A stretch of 64,000 bases of DNA from Cellvibrio sp. UBA7671 (GTDB taxonomy: Bacteria; Pseudomonadota; Gammaproteobacteria; Pseudomonadales; Cellvibrionaceae). The notes below the pieces were generated by a model that worked only from the letters and a program-made list of their open reading frames with translations, was not told the origin of the DNA and searched no databases. The position numbers were made by a program, and so were the translations under genes. This document shows, piece after piece, positions 11,074-20,915 of this stretch. Positions within the stretch are counted from its first letter, which is position 1; each line of letters begins with the position of its first letter. The DNA lies in contig DLHJ01000015.1 in assembly GCA_002483145.1 (NCBI GenBank), positions 1-64,000 on the forward strand, read 5' to 3'.

Positions 11074-11150
11074 GCGCGCCTTTTGTTCAGGGGCGAGGGT
11101 GGTGCTTACGCTGTCAACGCTGCAATTTATGTGTTACTGGAGTAATTTGA

Positions 11151-11507
11151 ATGGCTCGTATTGCTGGTGTAAACATACCAGATAACAAACACGCCGTTAT
11201 CTCATTGACTTATGTATATGGGATTGGCCGTACCACAGCCAAGCAAATCTGTGCTGCTACTGGCATTGCTGAAGATGTAAAAATCGGCACTTTGTCAGAG
11301 GACCAGATGGATGCTATTCGTGCTGAGGTTGCTAAGCGCACCGTAGAGGGTGACTTGCGTCGTGTAATATCTATGAATATTAAGCGCTTGATGGATTTGG
11401 GATGCTACCGTGGCCTGCGCCATCGCCGTGGCTTGCCGCTTCGTGGTCAACGCACCAAAACGAACGCTCGTACCCGTAAAGGCCCACGTAAGCCTATTAA
11501 GAAGTAA
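11151..11507 (+). CDS. rpsM: 30S ribosomal protein S13
   Basis: S13 contacts the P-site tRNA and forms the B1 bridges. The 118-residue product starts [21 protein letters not shown] and ends in the basic [17 protein letters not shown] tail. It is the first gene of the alpha block. CTGGAG precedes the ATG. Confidence 0.97.
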   Translation: MARIAGVNIPDNKHAVISLTYVYGIGRTTAKQICAATGIAEDVKIGTLSEDQMDAIRAEVAKRTVEGDLRRVISMNIKRLMDLGCYRGLRHRRGLPLRGQRTKTNARTRKGPRKPIKK

Positions 11508-11563
11508 TTCTTGCTTACGACTTTCATTCACTTACGGTAACAAATTAGTAGGAAGAAATTGCT

Positions 11564-11959
11564 ATGGCTAAGCCAAGTAATAAAACCACAGCCAAGAAAA
11601 AAGTTAAAAAGACGGTGATTGATGGCGTAGCGCACATCCACGCCTCTTTTAACAATACCATCGTGACTATCACTGATCGTCAAGGCAATGCACTTGCTTG
11701 GGCGACTTCCGGTGGTTCTGGTTTCCGTGGTTCACGTAAAAGTACTCCTTTTGCTGCTCAGGTCGCTGCTGAGCGTGCTGGTGAAGCGGCAAAAGAATAT
11801 GGTTTGAAAAACCTCGACGTCGAAGTTAAGGGCCCAGGCCCGGGTCGCGAATCTGCTGTTCGTGCACTTAACAATGTTGGTTATAAAATCACTAACATTA
11901 CTGACGTTACGCCGATTCCTCACAACGGCTGTCGTCCGCCGAAGAAACGTCGCGTATAA
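11564..11959 (+). CDS. rpsK: 30S ribosomal protein S11
   Basis: S11 lines the mRNA exit on the platform. The 131-residue product contains [30 protein letters not shown] core residues, the [14 protein letters not shown] segment, and a [18 protein letters not shown] end. AGGAAGAA precedes the ATG. Confidence 0.97.
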   Translation: MAKPSNKTTAKKKVKKTVIDGVAHIHASFNNTIVTITDRQGNALAWATSGGSGFRGSRKSTPFAAQVAAERAGEAAKEYGLKNLDVEVKGPGPGRESAVRALNNVGYKITNITDVTPIPHNGCRPPKKRRV

Positions 11960-11972
11960 GGGGGAGTAGAAA

Positions 11973-12593
11973 ATGGCTCGTTATATTGGACCTACCTGTA
12001 AGCTGTCTCGCCGTGAAGGCACTGATCTTTTTCTGAAAAGTGGTGCGCGTGCGTTAGACTCAAAATGCAAAATTGAAACTGCTCCTGGCCAGCATGGCCA
12101 ACGTCGTGGTCGCTTGTCAGACTATGGTGTGCAGCTGCGCGAAAAGCAAAAAGTTCGTCGTATTTACGGCATTCTGGAAAAACAATTCCGTGGTTACTAC
12201 AAAGAAGCTGCTCGTCGTAAAGGCGCAAGCGGTGAAAACTTGTTGAAACTGCTTGAGTGCCGTCTGGATAACGTTGTGTACCGCATGGGCTTTGGTTCAA
12301 CCCGCGCTGAATCACGTCAATTGGTATCTCACAAGGCAATTAGCGTTAACGGTAAAACTGTTAATGTTGCTTCTTTCCAAGTGGGTGCTGGTGATGTAGT
12401 TGCTGTGCGTGAAAAAGCCAAAAAGCAATTGCGTGTTCAAAACGCATTGAATTTGGCTGGTCAGCGCAGCAATGTTGAGTGGGTTGATGTAAATAGCGAG
12501 AAAAAAGAAGGCGTATTTAAACGCGTTCCTGATCGCATTGATTTACCTGCTGACATCAACGAGAACCTCATCGTCGAGCTTTACTCCAAGTAA
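11973..12593 (+). CDS. rpsD: 30S ribosomal protein S4
   Basis: S4 is a 16S rRNA assembly initiator and in E. coli the repressor of the alpha operon. The 206-residue product begins [21 protein letters not shown] and has an S4 RNA-binding domain near residues 95-155 ([20 protein letters not shown]). It is the single-cluster form without the four-Cys zinc knuckle. GGGGGAG precedes the ATG. Confidence 0.97.
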   Translation: MARYIGPTCKLSRREGTDLFLKSGARALDSKCKIETAPGQHGQRRGRLSDYGVQLREKQKVRRIYGILEKQFRGYYKEAARRKGASGENLLKLLECRLDNVVYRMGFGSTRAESRQLVSHKAISVNGKTVNVASFQVGAGDVVAVREKAKKQLRVQNALNLAGQRSNVEWVDVNSEKKEGVFKRVPDRIDLPADINENLIVELYSK

Positions 12594-12619
12594 GGGACGA
12601 ACCGCTAACAGGTGTGGCT

Positions 12620-13606
12620 ATGCAGACTGCAGTAAACGAATTTTTAACTCCGCGTCATATCGATGTTTCAGAAAGTGGCCCAACCCGCGCTCGCGTGGTC
12701 TTGGAGCCTCTGGAGCGTGGCTTTGGACATACTTTAGGCAATGCCTTACGTCGTATTCTGCTTTCGTCAATGGCAGGTTGTGCCATTACTGAAGTGGAAA
12801 TCGAAGGTGTATTGCACGAGTACAGCGCTATTGAAGGTGTTCGTGAGGATGTAATTGAAATCCTTTTGAATCTCAAAGGTGTTGCAGTAATTATGCACGG
12901 TAAGGATCATGCGGTTCTTACCCTGACCAAAAAAGGCCCAGGCGTTGTTACTGCTGCTGATATTCAAGTTGATCATGACGTGGAGATTAAAAATCCTGAT
13001 CATGTGATTGCGAATATCACTGGCAATACTGAATTGAAAATGCGCTTGACCATTGCTCGCGGTCGCGGTTATCAGCCAGCTGATAGTCGTCGTCGTGATG
13101 ATGATGAAAGCCGTGCAATTGGTCGTTTGCAGTTGGATGCATCCTTCAGCCCGGTTAAGCGTTTGGCTTACAGTGTTGAAAGTGCTCGTGTTGAGCAACG
13201 TACTGACTTGGATAAGTTGATTTTGGATCTGGAAACCAACGGTACCATTGATCCTGAAGAAGCTATCCGTCGTGCAGCAACCATCCTGCAGCAACAGCTT
13301 GCTGTGTTTGTTGATCTCGAAGGTGAAAAACAATCAGCTCCAGAGCAAAAAGAAGAGGCTATTGATCCAATTCTATTGCGTCCGGTTGATGATCTTGAGC
13401 TTACTGTTCGTTCAGCAAACTGCTTGAAAGCGGAAAATATTTACTACATTGGCGATTTGATTCAGCGTACTGAAGTGGAGCTGTTGAAAACACCAAACTT
13501 GGGTAAAAAATCTCTTACCGAAATCAAAGATGTACTAGCTTCGCGCGGTCTGTCGCTCGGTATGCGTTTGGAAAATTGGCCTCCAGCCAGTTTGAGAAAC
13601 GACTAA
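12620..13606 (+). CDS. rpoA: DNA-directed RNA polymerase subunit alpha
   Basis: Alpha dimerises to start RNA polymerase assembly; its C-terminal domain binds UP elements and activators. ATG 12620 gives 328 residues beginning [16 protein letters not shown], as in Pseudomonas. A GTG two codons earlier is possible, but AGGTG is placed well for the ATG. The N-terminal domain has [19 protein letters not shown] with the assembly arginine. The C-terminal domain has [20 protein letters not shown] and the [14 protein letters not shown] helix. Confidence 0.97.
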   Translation: MQTAVNEFLTPRHIDVSESGPTRARVVLEPLERGFGHTLGNALRRILLSSMAGCAITEVEIEGVLHEYSAIEGVREDVIEILLNLKGVAVIMHGKDHAVLTLTKKGPGVVTAADIQVDHDVEIKNPDHVIANITGNTELKMRLTIARGRGYQPADSRRRDDDESRAIGRLQLDASFSPVKRLAYSVESARVEQRTDLDKLILDLETNGTIDPEEAIRRAATILQQQLAVFVDLEGEKQSAPEQKEEAIDPILLRPVDDLELTVRSANCLKAENIYYIGDLIQRTEVELLKTPNLGKKSLTEIKDVLASRGLSLGMRLENWPPASLRND

Positions 13607-13614
13607 AAACCACG

Positions 13615-13664
13615 AAATCATGGGCAAGTATCAGGTTATCGATATTTGCCCATGATTTTTTATT
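13615..13664 (+). terminator. Strong hairpin with T-tract between rpoA and rplQ
   Basis: AAATCATGGGCAA (13615-13627) pairs with TTGCCCATGATTT, which begins at 13646 and runs into a T-rich tract. It looks like a complete intrinsic terminator directly after rpoA. In E. coli rpoA and rplQ are co-transcribed, so here it would lower rplQ expression relative to rpoA unless rplQ has its own promoter. Confidence 0.75.
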
Positions 13665-13744
13665 ATTAGTTCATCCGTGAACTCACTTCGGTGCGGGTGA
13701 TTAACGAGATTGCTCCTAGCAATCCATTTTGAAGGATATTTGCT

Positions 13745-14137
13745 ATGCGTCATAAATTAACTGGTCGTCAATTAGGCCGTAATGCTTCTCACCGTAAAGC
13801 TATGTTTCGCAACATGGTTATTTCTTTGGTTGAGCATGAATTGATTAAAACTACTTTGCCAAAAGCAAAAGAGCTGCGCCGTTTTGCAGAGCCTTTGATT
13901 ACCTTGGCTAAGGTAGACAGCGTTGCTAACCGTCGTTTGGCATTCGCACGTTTGAACAACAAAGAAGCTGTAGGTAAGTTGTTCAGCCAGCTCGGCCCAC
14001 GTTATAACACTCGTCCAGGTGGCTACGTTCGCATTTTGAAATGTGGTTTTCGCTCTGGTGATAAAGCGCCAATGGCTTATGTTGAGTTGGTTGAGCGCCC
14101 AGCTAAAGCTCTTGAAGCTGCTGTAGACGCTGAATAA
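13745..14137 (+). CDS. rplQ: 50S ribosomal protein L17
   Basis: L17 lies near the tunnel exit. The 130-residue product starts [20 protein letters not shown] and has the [26 protein letters not shown] end typical of gammaproteobacteria. GAAGGA precedes the ATG. It is the last gene of the superoperon and is separated from rpoA by 138 bases that include a terminator-like hairpin. Confidence 0.97.
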   Translation: MRHKLTGRQLGRNASHRKAMFRNMVISLVEHELIKTTLPKAKELRRFAEPLITLAKVDSVANRRLAFARLNNKEAVGKLFSQLGPRYNTRPGGYVRILKCGFRSGDKAPMAYVELVERPAKALEAAVDAE

Positions 14138-14155
14138 GTTTTTACCGGTTCCAAC

Positions 14156-14188
14156 AAAAAGGCCAAGCAGAGATGCTTGGCCTTTTTG
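14156..14188 (+). terminator. Terminator after rplQ
   Basis: A 14-bp stem (AAAAAGGCCAAGCA with TGCTTGGCCTTTTT) closes a GAGA tetraloop and ends in T residues. It closes the ribosomal superoperon. Confidence 0.9.
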
Positions 14189-14334
14189 CTTTTTCGGCTA
14201 AAGGTCCTAAATGATTTCTTAGTTGCCTGAAGCTATCTTTGTGTCTATTGGTAAATGTTTTTACGTTGATGTCTATGGTCAATGTCGCACAAGACTTTCA
14301 GCAATTGCCGACTTTTTTGCGGGCGGTAAATCGC

Positions 14335-14340
14335 TAAAAT
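14335..14340 (+). promoter_or_regulatory. Probable -10 box of the GGA-rich small RNA
   Basis: TAAAAT at 14335-14340 would place the transcript start near 14347, just before the first GGA. The -35 region (about 14312-14318) is a T-run with a poor match, as expected of an activated promoter. An imperfect palindrome GTAAA-4-TTTAC lies at 14251-14264, but its spacing does not fit the known GacA site (TGTAAG-6-CTTACA). Confidence 0.4.
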
Positions 14341-14344
14341 AGCA

Positions 14345-14519
14345 GTCACAGGGATGCTAATCAGGACAGGATGTGTTGGTTAGAGGATTAAGTTTTAGGA
14401 TGAGACTTTTCTAGGGAAGTGAAGACAGCGAGGCAGGATGCCGTCCGATCATGATGATCGGTTTGCCCACGCAGGAAGCAATGGGGCTTGCAGGAAGCAA
14501 AGCCCCTATTTTTCTTTTT
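14345..14519 (+). ncRNA. Candidate CsrB/RsmZ-type small RNA (CsrA sponge)
   Basis: Between the rplQ terminator and uvrA there are nine GGA triplets in about 145 bases (14352, 14364, 14369, 14385, 14398, 14415, 14436, 14474, 14493). Several sit in hairpin loops. AAGTTT/AGACTT (14390-14408) closes a loop containing AGGAT. GGC/GCC (14432-14442) closes AGGAT. CTAATC/GGTTAG (14357-14383) closes a loop with two GGAs. GGGGCTTGC/GCAA(A)GCCCC closes AGGAA. The last hairpin also forms the terminator. This is the hallmark of CsrB, RsmY and RsmZ RNAs, which sequester CsrA/RsmA under GacS-GacA control. There is no long reading frame. Function is inferred from structure only. Confidence 0.65.
14483..14519 (+). 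terminator. Intrinsic terminator of the small RNA
   Basis: GGGGCTTGC (14483-14491), loop AGGAA, then GCAA-A-GCCCC (14497-14506) is followed by TATTTTTCTTTTT. The T-tract lies on the + strand side only. The element therefore serves a + strand transcript rather than uvrA, which ends seven bases later on the - strand. Confidence 0.8.
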
Positions 14520-14525
14520 GATGCG

Positions 14526-17390
14526 CTAGGCTTTTGTTGCCTTGCTTGGTTTTGACTTCCTATTAGTTACCCTGAGCATTGGAGCAAGGAATCGTCCAGT
14601 GTGTGAATTTGCCAGTTGGGCGATATCTTCCGGTGTTCCCGTCGCAATAATTTGACCTCCGCCACTGCCGCCTTCCGGCCCTAAATCCACTACCCAGTCT
14701 GCCGTTTTAATCACGTCCAGGTTATGTTCGATTACCACTACTGTATTGCCGTGATCGCGCAGGCGATGTAGTACATTGAGTAATTGTTGGATGTCGTAAA
14801 AATGCAAACCAGTGGTGGGCTCATCCAAAATATAAAGTGTTTTGCCTGTGTCGCGCTTGGATAGTTCTTTCGCCAGTTTTACCCGCTGTGCTTCGCCGCC
14901 CGACAATGTTGTTGCTGATTGCCCTAAGCAAATATATGAAAGCCCCACATCGATCAATGTTTGCAATTTATTGGCAATGGCGGGTACTGCATCAAAAAAA
15001 GCTCGCGCATCTTCGATAGTCATGCCCAGCACTTCGTTGATATTTTTGCCTTTGTACTTCACATCCAGTGTTTCGCGGTTGTAGCGTTTGCCTTTGCAAA
15101 CATCACAGGGCACATAGACATCAGGCAGGAAATGCATTTCTACTTTGGTGACCCCGTCGCCTTGGCAGGCTTCGCAACGGCCGCCTTTTACGTTAAAGCT
15201 GAAGCGACCCGGTTGGTATCCTCGAGAACGAGATTCCTGGGTGCCTGCAAACAACTCGCGGATGGGCGTAAAGATGCCGGTGTATGTGGCGGGGTTGGAG
15301 CGCGGTGTGCGGCCGATGGGACTTTGGTCAATATCCACACACTTATCAAATAAATCCATGCCTTCGATCGAGTCGTAGGGTGCTGGTGTTAGTGTTGAAG
15401 CACCGTTAAGTGCTGTGGCCGCCAAGGGATGAAGGGTTGCATTGATGAGCGTGGATTTGCCCGACCCGGATACACCAGTCACGCAAGTCATTAGTCCCAC
15501 AGGAATTTCCAGCGTCACATTCTGCAGGTTATTACCTTTGGCACCGACGAGCCGCAGAACCTGCTTTTTATCAAAAGGATTACGCTTGGTGGGGATAGCG
15601 ATAGATTTGGTGCCGCTCAGGTACTGTCCGGTGATCGAGTCTTTATTCGCCATAATGGCTTTGACATTGCCTTGCGCGATAACCTGCCCGCCGTGCACAC
15701 CAGCTCCTGGGCCAATATCAATCACATGGTCGGCCTGGCGAATTGCATCTTCATCATGCTCAACCACAATCACGGTATTACCGATATCGCGCAGATGGGT
15801 GAGAGTCTTTAAGAGTCGTTCATTGTCACGCTGATGCAGTCCAATTGACGGCTCATCGAGGATGTACATTACCCCAACCAAGCCGGCGCCGATTTGGCTG
15901 GCGAGGCGAATACGCTGGGCTTCTCCGCCAGAAAGAGTTTCAGCACTGCGGTTGAGCGTCAGATAGTTCAGGCCGACATCCACCAAAAAGCGGAAGCGGT
16001 CGCGTAGTTCTTTGAGGATCTTATCGGCGATGCCAGCTTTGCGGCCAGTAAACGCCAGCTTCATATAGTAGTCGTAGGCATCGGCGACCGGCATTTCAGT
16101 AATCTTGGGCAGTGGGCGCTCGTCGATAAACACATTGCGAGCTTCAATCCGCAGGCGCGTGCCCTCACATTCTGGGCAGGGCTGGCTGGATAAAAATTTG
16201 GTCAGGTCTTCGCGTACCGAGTTGGACTCAGTATCGCGATAGCGGCGCTCCATATTGGTCAGTACGCCTTCAAAACTGTGGCTGCGTTTGTACACATCGC
16301 CACGATCATTGATGTAATTAAATTCAATAATTTCTTCGCCCGATCCGTAGAGCACAGCATCGCGCTGTTTGGCTTTGAGTTTTGCCCAGGGCGTATTCAC
16401 ATCAAACGCATAGTGTTTGGCGAGCGAGGCGAGCATATGGAAGTAGTAGACGTTCCGTTTGTCCCAGCCGCGAATCGCACCTTCAGAAAGGCTCAGCGCC
16501 GTGTCCTGAATTACTTTGTCTTCATCAAAAAATTGATGTACGCCCAATCCGTCGCAAGTCGGGCAAGCGCCGGCGGGGTTGTTAAAGGAGAAAAGGCGCG
16601 GTTCGAGTTCGGTCAGGCTGTAATCGCAAATAGGGCAAGCGTGTTTGGATGAAAACAAACGGTCAGGTGCTTCGCCATCCATGTAATTAATACAGGCGAT
16701 ACCTTCCGATAAATTCAGCGCTGTCTCGAACGATTCAGATAAGCGAAGCTTCAAATCTTCACGCACTTTAAAGCGATCGATGACCACTTCAACGGTGTGT
16801 TTCTTTTTCTTATCGAGCTTGGGTGTGTCATCCAGATCGCAGAGAATGCCGTCGATGCGAGCGCGGATAAAACCGTCTCGCTTGAGTTGTTCAAATATAT
16901 GTAGATGCTCACCTTTGCGGTCGCGAATCACCGGCGCCAGCAGCATTAACTTAGTGCCTTCAGGCAATGCCAATGTTGTGTCCACCATCTCGCTAATAGT
17001 TTGTGCGGTCAGAGGAGCGCCGTGCTCCGGGCAACGCGCTTCGCCCACGCGTGCGTAGAGCAGGCGCAAGTAATCATAGATTTCGGTGATGGTGCCCACG
17101 GTGGAGCGAGGGTTGTGCGATGTGGATTTTTGTTCGATGGAAATCGCCGGGCTCAAGCCTTCAACGTGATCGACATCGGGCTTTTCCATCATCGACAAAA
17201 ACTGGCGTGCGTAAGTGGAAAGGGATTCCACATAGCGGCGCTGGCCTTCAGCGTAGAGCGTATCAAACGCTAGTGATGACTTGCCTGAACCAGACGGTCC
17301 GGTGATGACTACAAGCTTGTCGCGCGGGATATCGAGATCAATATTTTTGAGATTGTGGGTGCGTGCACCCCTAACAATAATTTTGTCCAT
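14526..17390 (-). CDS. uvrA: Excinuclease ABC subunit A
   Basis: UvrA recognises bulky DNA lesions in nucleotide excision repair and loads UvrB. The 954-residue product from ATG 17390 starts [21 protein letters not shown]; an in-frame TTG at 17399 is less likely. Two ABC ATPase modules are present: Walker [10 protein letters not shown] near residue 31 and GVSGSGKST in the second half, each with an LSGGEAQR signature. Zinc-binding CPIC..CPTC and CEAC..CDVC pairs are intact. It is transcribed away from the neighbouring MFS gene. No clear LexA box was seen in the intergenic region. Confidence 0.97.
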   Translation of the reverse strand: MDKIIVRGARTHNLKNIDLDIPRDKLVVITGPSGSGKSSLAFDTLYAEGQRRYVESLSTYARQFLSMMEKPDVDHVEGLSPAISIEQKSTSHNPRSTVGTITEIYDYLRLLYARVGEARCPEHGAPLTAQTISEMVDTTLALPEGTKLMLLAPVIRDRKGEHLHIFEQLKRDGFIRARIDGILCDLDDTPKLDKKKKHTVEVVIDRFKVREDLKLRLSESFETALNLSEGIACINYMDGEAPDRLFSSKHACPICDYSLTELEPRLFSFNNPAGACPTCDGLGVHQFFDEDKVIQDTALSLSEGAIRGWDKRNVYYFHMLASLAKHYAFDVNTPWAKLKAKQRDAVLYGSGEEIIEFNYINDRGDVYKRSHSFEGVLTNMERRYRDTESNSVREDLTKFLSSQPCPECEGTRLRIEARNVFIDERPLPKITEMPVADAYDYYMKLAFTGRKAGIADKILKELRDRFRFLVDVGLNYLTLNRSAETLSGGEAQRIRLASQIGAGLVGVMYILDEPSIGLHQRDNERLLKTLTHLRDIGNTVIVVEHDEDAIRQADHVIDIGPGAGVHGGQVIAQGNVKAIMANKDSITGQYLSGTKSIAIPTKRNPFDKKQVLRLVGAKGNNLQNVTLEIPVGLMTCVTGVSGSGKSTLINATLHPLAATALNGASTLTPAPYDSIEGMDLFDKCVDIDQSPIGRTPRSNPATYTGIFTPIRELFAGTQESRSRGYQPGRFSFNVKGGRCEACQGDGVTKVEMHFLPDVYVPCDVCKGKRYNRETLDVKYKGKNINEVLGMTIEDARAFFDAVPAIANKLQTLIDVGLSYICLGQSATTLSGGEAQRVKLAKELSKRDTGKTLYILDEPTTGLHFYDIQQLLNVLHRLRDHGNTVVVIEHNLDVIKTADWVVDLGPEGGSGGGQIIATGTPEDIAQLANSHTGRFLAPMLRVTNRKSKPSKATKA

Positions 17391-17623
17391 GTACTGCAAT
17401 CCGCCAAGGCATTCAAAACGAGCGATTATACGTGAATAGATTGCCAGCAGATGTCAGTAGGGCGTCAATCTTCTGTAAGTCTTGGTAAATGGATTTAATG
17501 CAATCTTGCGCAGGATTTATAGGTTGCGAGGCGGACTAGTTGGTACACTGGCGCCCTTTGAATAATTGATGTCTTAATCGCTGACTTCTATTGACTGCTG
17601 ACACCTATCGACGGCCATTCGCC

Positions 17624-19015
17624 ATGCAAGATCCTGTTCCTACCGAGATCAACATCTCTGCGCCAGCGCCCTTTGAACGCAAAGTGGTGCACTCGCTCGC
17701 CGCGCTCTACACCTTCCGTATGTTCGGCCTGTTTATGCTGCTGCCGGTACTGGCACTTTACGGCACTGAATATGCCCACCATAGCCCATTCCTGCTGGGA
17801 TTGGCCTTGGGGGCCTATGGTTTTAGCCAGGCGCTGCTGCAGATTCCGTTTGGGGTTTTGTCGGATCGTATCGGGCGCAAGCCCCTGATCCTTGTGGGTC
17901 TGATTATTTTTGTGTTGGGCAGTGTTGTCGCCGCGTTGGCTGATTCAGTCTACGGGTTGATTCTCGGTCGTTTCCTGCAAGGGGGCGGGGCGATATCGGC
18001 AGTGGTGATGGCGCTGCTGACCGACCTCACTTCCGATGAAAACCGCACCAAGGCGATGGCGACTATAGGCGCGTCTATCGGCGTATCCTTCTCCTTGGCG
18101 ATGACCGCTGGGCCATTGCTCGCTGCCTGGGGTGGGGTTGGTGCGATCTTCTGGCTGACGGCCATTCTGGGATTGGTTGGTATTTATATCCTGCTGAAAC
18201 TGGTGCCCGATGTCGCCAAGACTACGACATCCAAACGCGAGGCAGTGGCGGTGCCCAGCTTGTTGGGCGCAACGCTCAAGCATCCACAATTATTGCGCTT
18301 GAATTTGGGGATTTTTGTCCTGCATTTTGTGTTGATGTCGAGCTTTGTGGTGCTGCCGTTAATGCTGCAAGACCAGTTGCAGATAGCGCGCGAATATCAC
18401 GGTTTGATCTACTTCCCATTGCTTGCCTTCGCTTTTGTGTTGATGCTGCCGTTTGTGATCATCGCCGAGAAACGGCGCAAGATTAAAAGCGTATTCCTGA
18501 TCGCTGTCATGCTCTTACTGATTGCCGAACTGGCGTTGATGCTGGTGTCGTCCAGCCGTGTATTTGCGCTACTGGTGCTGTTTGTCTTCTTTATCGCCTT
18601 CAATATTCTAGAGGCGACCCAGCCCTCGATGGTGAGCAAGATTGCACCCGCCGGTGCCAAGGGTACAGCTACCGGTATTTACTCGACCTGCCAGGTATTG
18701 GGCGTATTTGGCGGCGGCGCTTTGGGCGGATGGTTGCTCCAGCATCAGGGTGCCAACGCGGTGTTTCTGCTTAATGCGCTGCTGGTATTGGTCTGGTTGG
18801 CGGTCGCGTGGTCGATGAAACCACCGCACTTCCTTGCCAGCGTACTTATCCCCTTGCGCGGGCAAGACCATCAAACACTGGCGGATAAATTGCGCGCGGT
18901 AGACGGAGTGGCTGAAGTGGTGATAGTCGCCTCGGAAAATACCGTTTATCTGAAGGTTGACCAGCGCCGCGTAGATCGTAAACAACTGGCGGCAATTGTG
19001 GATGAAGTGGTGTAA
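17624..19015 (+). CDS. YajR-like MFS transporter with C-terminal YAM-type domain
   Basis: A 463-residue inner-membrane carrier with about twelve hydrophobic segments. The MFS loop motif A is present after helix 2 (GVLSDRIGRKPLILVG), and GRFLQGGGAISA marks helix 4. After the last helix comes a soluble tail of about 65 residues (DKLRAVDGVAEVVIV...RRVDRKQLAAIVDEVV) that fits the ferredoxin-like YAM domain of E. coli YajR. The substrate is unknown. ATG 17624 is chosen over an upstream in-frame TTG at 17591. The uvrA-MFS-ssb order is also found in pseudomonads. Confidence 0.8.
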   Translation: MQDPVPTEINISAPAPFERKVVHSLAALYTFRMFGLFMLLPVLALYGTEYAHHSPFLLGLALGAYGFSQALLQIPFGVLSDRIGRKPLILVGLIIFVLGSVVAALADSVYGLILGRFLQGGGAISAVVMALLTDLTSDENRTKAMATIGASIGVSFSLAMTAGPLLAAWGGVGAIFWLTAILGLVGIYILLKLVPDVAKTTTSKREAVAVPSLLGATLKHPQLLRLNLGIFVLHFVLMSSFVVLPLMLQDQLQIAREYHGLIYFPLLAFAFVLMLPFVIIAEKRRKIKSVFLIAVMLLLIAELALMLVSSSRVFALLVLFVFFIAFNILEATQPSMVSKIAPAGAKGTATGIYSTCQVLGVFGGGALGGWLLQHQGANAVFLLNALLVLVWLAVAWSMKPPHFLASVLIPLRGQDHQTLADKLRAVDGVAEVVIVASENTVYLKVDQRRVDRKQLAAIVDEVV

Positions 19016-19114
19016 AGTGTCCGACGCCCCGCAGGGGGCAATAACCCTTAACTTGAAAGTCGCTGAAGTACAAAAACAGAAGGCGAATACACGGTAAATC
19101 AAGAGGAATTCATT

Positions 19115-19669
19115 ATGGCTCGTGGTATTAACAAAGTAATTTTGATCGGCAATATCGGGCAAGACCCCGAAGTGAAATATATGCCCTCCGGCGGCGCGGT
19201 CACCAACGTCAGCGTAGCGACATCGGAAACATGGAAGGACAAAAATACCGGTCAACCGCAAGAGCGTACTGAGTGGCACCGTGTGGTATTTTTTAATCGC
19301 CTGGGTGAGATTGCCGGCGAATATCTAAAGAAAGGCTCCAAGGTATATATCGAAGGCTCATTGCGCACCCGCAAATGGCAGGCGCAAGACGGCACTGATC
19401 GCTACACCACCGAAATCGTCGCGAGCGAAATGCAAATGCTCGATGGCCGCGGCGAAAACACGGGTATGGGTGGTGCAGGAATGGGTGCAGCGGCTTTGGC
19501 AGGTGGTTTTGACCAGACTCCGCAATACAACAACGCTCCCACGCAAGGCGGTTACAGCCAGGGCGGCCAACAGCCAGCGCGCGCGCCACAACAGGCGGCG
19601 CCCCAACAAAATACTCCACCGCAACAACCTGCGGGATTCGACTCGTTTGATGACGATATTCCCTTCTGA
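19115..19669 (+). CDS. ssb: Single-stranded DNA-binding protein
   Basis: SSB coats single-stranded DNA in replication, repair and recombination. The 184-residue product has an N-terminal OB fold ([21 protein letters not shown], then [21 protein letters not shown]). A Gly/Gln/Pro-rich flexible linker follows, then the acidic protein-docking tip [19 protein letters not shown] precedes ATG 19115. Confidence 0.97.
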   Translation: MARGINKVILIGNIGQDPEVKYMPSGGAVTNVSVATSETWKDKNTGQPQERTEWHRVVFFNRLGEIAGEYLKKGSKVYIEGSLRTRKWQAQDGTDRYTTEIVASEMQMLDGRGENTGMGGAGMGAAALAGGFDQTPQYNNAPTQGGYSQGGQQPARAPQQAAPQQNTPPQQPAGFDSFDDDIPF

Positions 19670-19697
19670 CGAATTGCGAACATTTTGTTATCGTTAA

Positions 19698-19735
19698 CAG
19701 GGCGCGCTTGAATCAAGCTGCGCCCTGTTTCGTTT
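19698..19735 (+). terminator. Terminator after ssb
   Basis: CAGGGCGC (19698-19705) pairs with GCGCCCTG (19720-19727), with an inner CTTG/CAAG pairing, followed by TTTCGTTTT. Confidence 0.8.
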
Positions 19736-19781
19736 TCGATGCTGTGTATTCAATCAATAATAATTATCGGGAGATTCAACT

Positions 19782-20699
19782 ATGTCGGCTCAAGATCAAA
19801 CCAGTTCCATTTTGTTAAGCATAAGAAATCTGATCGCGCTTGCGCTAATCGGGTGTGTCAGTCTTGGTGCATTCGCAGCGCCAGAGCAATCCTCAAGTGC
19901 TGATGCAGTGACACCGATAAAGCTATGGAACGGCAACAAAACAGCATCGCGCCAGCAGTACGAGCGCGAGATATTGGAGGCCGCACTCAATGCAACTAAG
20001 GCATCACACGGCCAATGGCAACTGCAAGAGAGCCTGACGGATTATCCGCTCGCTGCGGATGAGGCCAGCGTTTTCCGCAGTAAAGGTTTTGATATTTTCG
20101 GCACAGTCGCAGGTAATGCCAAATTGGCGAATGAAAAGAAAATCCTGATTCCGCTGCCGCTGATGAAAGGTTTGTTGGGCTATCGAATCTTAATTATTCG
20201 CGCCGCCGATAAAGAAAAATTTGTCACAATTAAATCCGCTCAACAATTACAACAGCTGCGTATGGGAATTCCCAGCACCTGGGCCGATGCTGAATTGTTT
20301 CGCCACAATGGCTACAAGGTGGAAGAGAAGGGCAGTTTTGATGATCTTTTCACCCGTTTGGAAAACAATGAATTTGATTATGTAACCTTTGGTGCTAATG
20401 AAGTCACTGGTGTATTTAGCGAGCGCGCCGCGAAATCTGGGAAGTTGATCGTGGATTCCTCCCTGTTAGTGTTTTATCCATTTCCGCTCGTTTTTTACGT
20501 TAATCCTGACAATAAAGCCCTGGCCGCACGCGTGACTGAAGGTCTGCAAATTATCAGCACTAACGGCGAGCTGGATAAAATTTTCAATCGCTATTTTGCC
20601 GTCGATTTGGCGGCAGTTAATTTGCCTGCGCGCGCTATGATCAAGCTGAAGAATCCGATCCTGCCCGCCGAAATGGCGGATTTCAAACCCTCGCTTTAA
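19782..20699 (+). CDS. Periplasmic solute-binding-protein-like protein (family 3 type)
   Basis: A 305-residue protein with an N-terminal hydrophobic stretch ending at an AFA-A cleavage-like site near residue 33, so probably periplasmic. The body resembles type 3 extracellular solute-binding proteins: KSAQQLQQLRMGIPSTWADAEL, then FTRLENNEFDYVTFGANEV, and a late EGLQIISTNGELDKIFNRYF segment. No cognate amino-acid permease lies nearby, so it may be a sensor-like or orphan binding protein. The ligand is unknown. Confident only at superfamily level. Confidence 0.6.
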   Translation: MSAQDQTSSILLSIRNLIALALIGCVSLGAFAAPEQSSSADAVTPIKLWNGNKTASRQQYEREILEAALNATKASHGQWQLQESLTDYPLAADEASVFRSKGFDIFGTVAGNAKLANEKKILIPLPLMKGLLGYRILIIRAADKEKFVTIKSAQQLQQLRMGIPSTWADAELFRHNGYKVEEKGSFDDLFTRLENNEFDYVTFGANEVTGVFSERAAKSGKLIVDSSLLVFYPFPLVFYVNPDNKALAARVTEGLQIISTNGELDKIFNRYFAVDLAAVNLPARAMIKLKNPILPAEMADFKPSL

Positions 20700-20736
20700 G
20701 CGCTTGCTGGTGATAATTGTCATCGCATATCTGTGA

Positions 20737-20760
20737 CATTGGCTGCTGTTGCAGCCAATG
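20737..20760 (+). other. Perfect 10-bp hairpin between binding protein and ABC operon
   Basis: CATTGGCTGC pairs with GCAGCCAATG around a TGTT loop. No T-tract follows, so it is a weak terminator at best. Confidence 0.4.
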
Positions 20761-20807
20761 CTTCCCCCGCTATCCTGCTCACATAACAACACACCACAGG
20801 TAAGGAT

Positions 20808-20855
20808 ATGCATTGGACGTTCAAAACCCTAGGCTCTGGCTCTGGTCATGCGTGA
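20808..20855 (+). other. Possible 15-codon upstream reading frame
   Basis: ATG 20808 follows AAGGAT and reads MHWTFKTLGSGSGHA then stop, 60 bases before the GTG start of the adaptor gene. It could be a leader peptide or chance; there is no further support. Confidence 0.2.
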
Positions 20856-20915
20856 TAATGAACCGCATAATCACCGTTAATTTTCCACATCAAACGACCA
20901 CGAGCAGAGCATATT

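Noticed and set aside
11001-11150. S4-binding pseudoknot leader of the alpha operon
   Set aside because: Some pairing is possible, but I could not draw the E. coli-type pseudoknot with confidence by eye.
14251-14264. Palindrome GTAAA-4-TTTAC as a GacA binding site for the small RNA
   Set aside because: The known site is TGTAAG-6-CTTACA; the spacing between the half-sites here is two bases too short and the outer bases do not match.
17391-17623. LexA (SOS) box between uvrA and the MFS gene
   Set aside because: No CTGT-8-ACAG match was found; uvrA may not be under LexA control here or the site is degenerate.
19755-19769. Fur-box-like sequence CAATAATAATTATCG before the solute-binding-protein gene
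   Set aside because: It matches 11 of 14 defined 7-1-7 positions, but the region is AT-rich and the site lies only about 12 bases before the start codon, so chance is likely.
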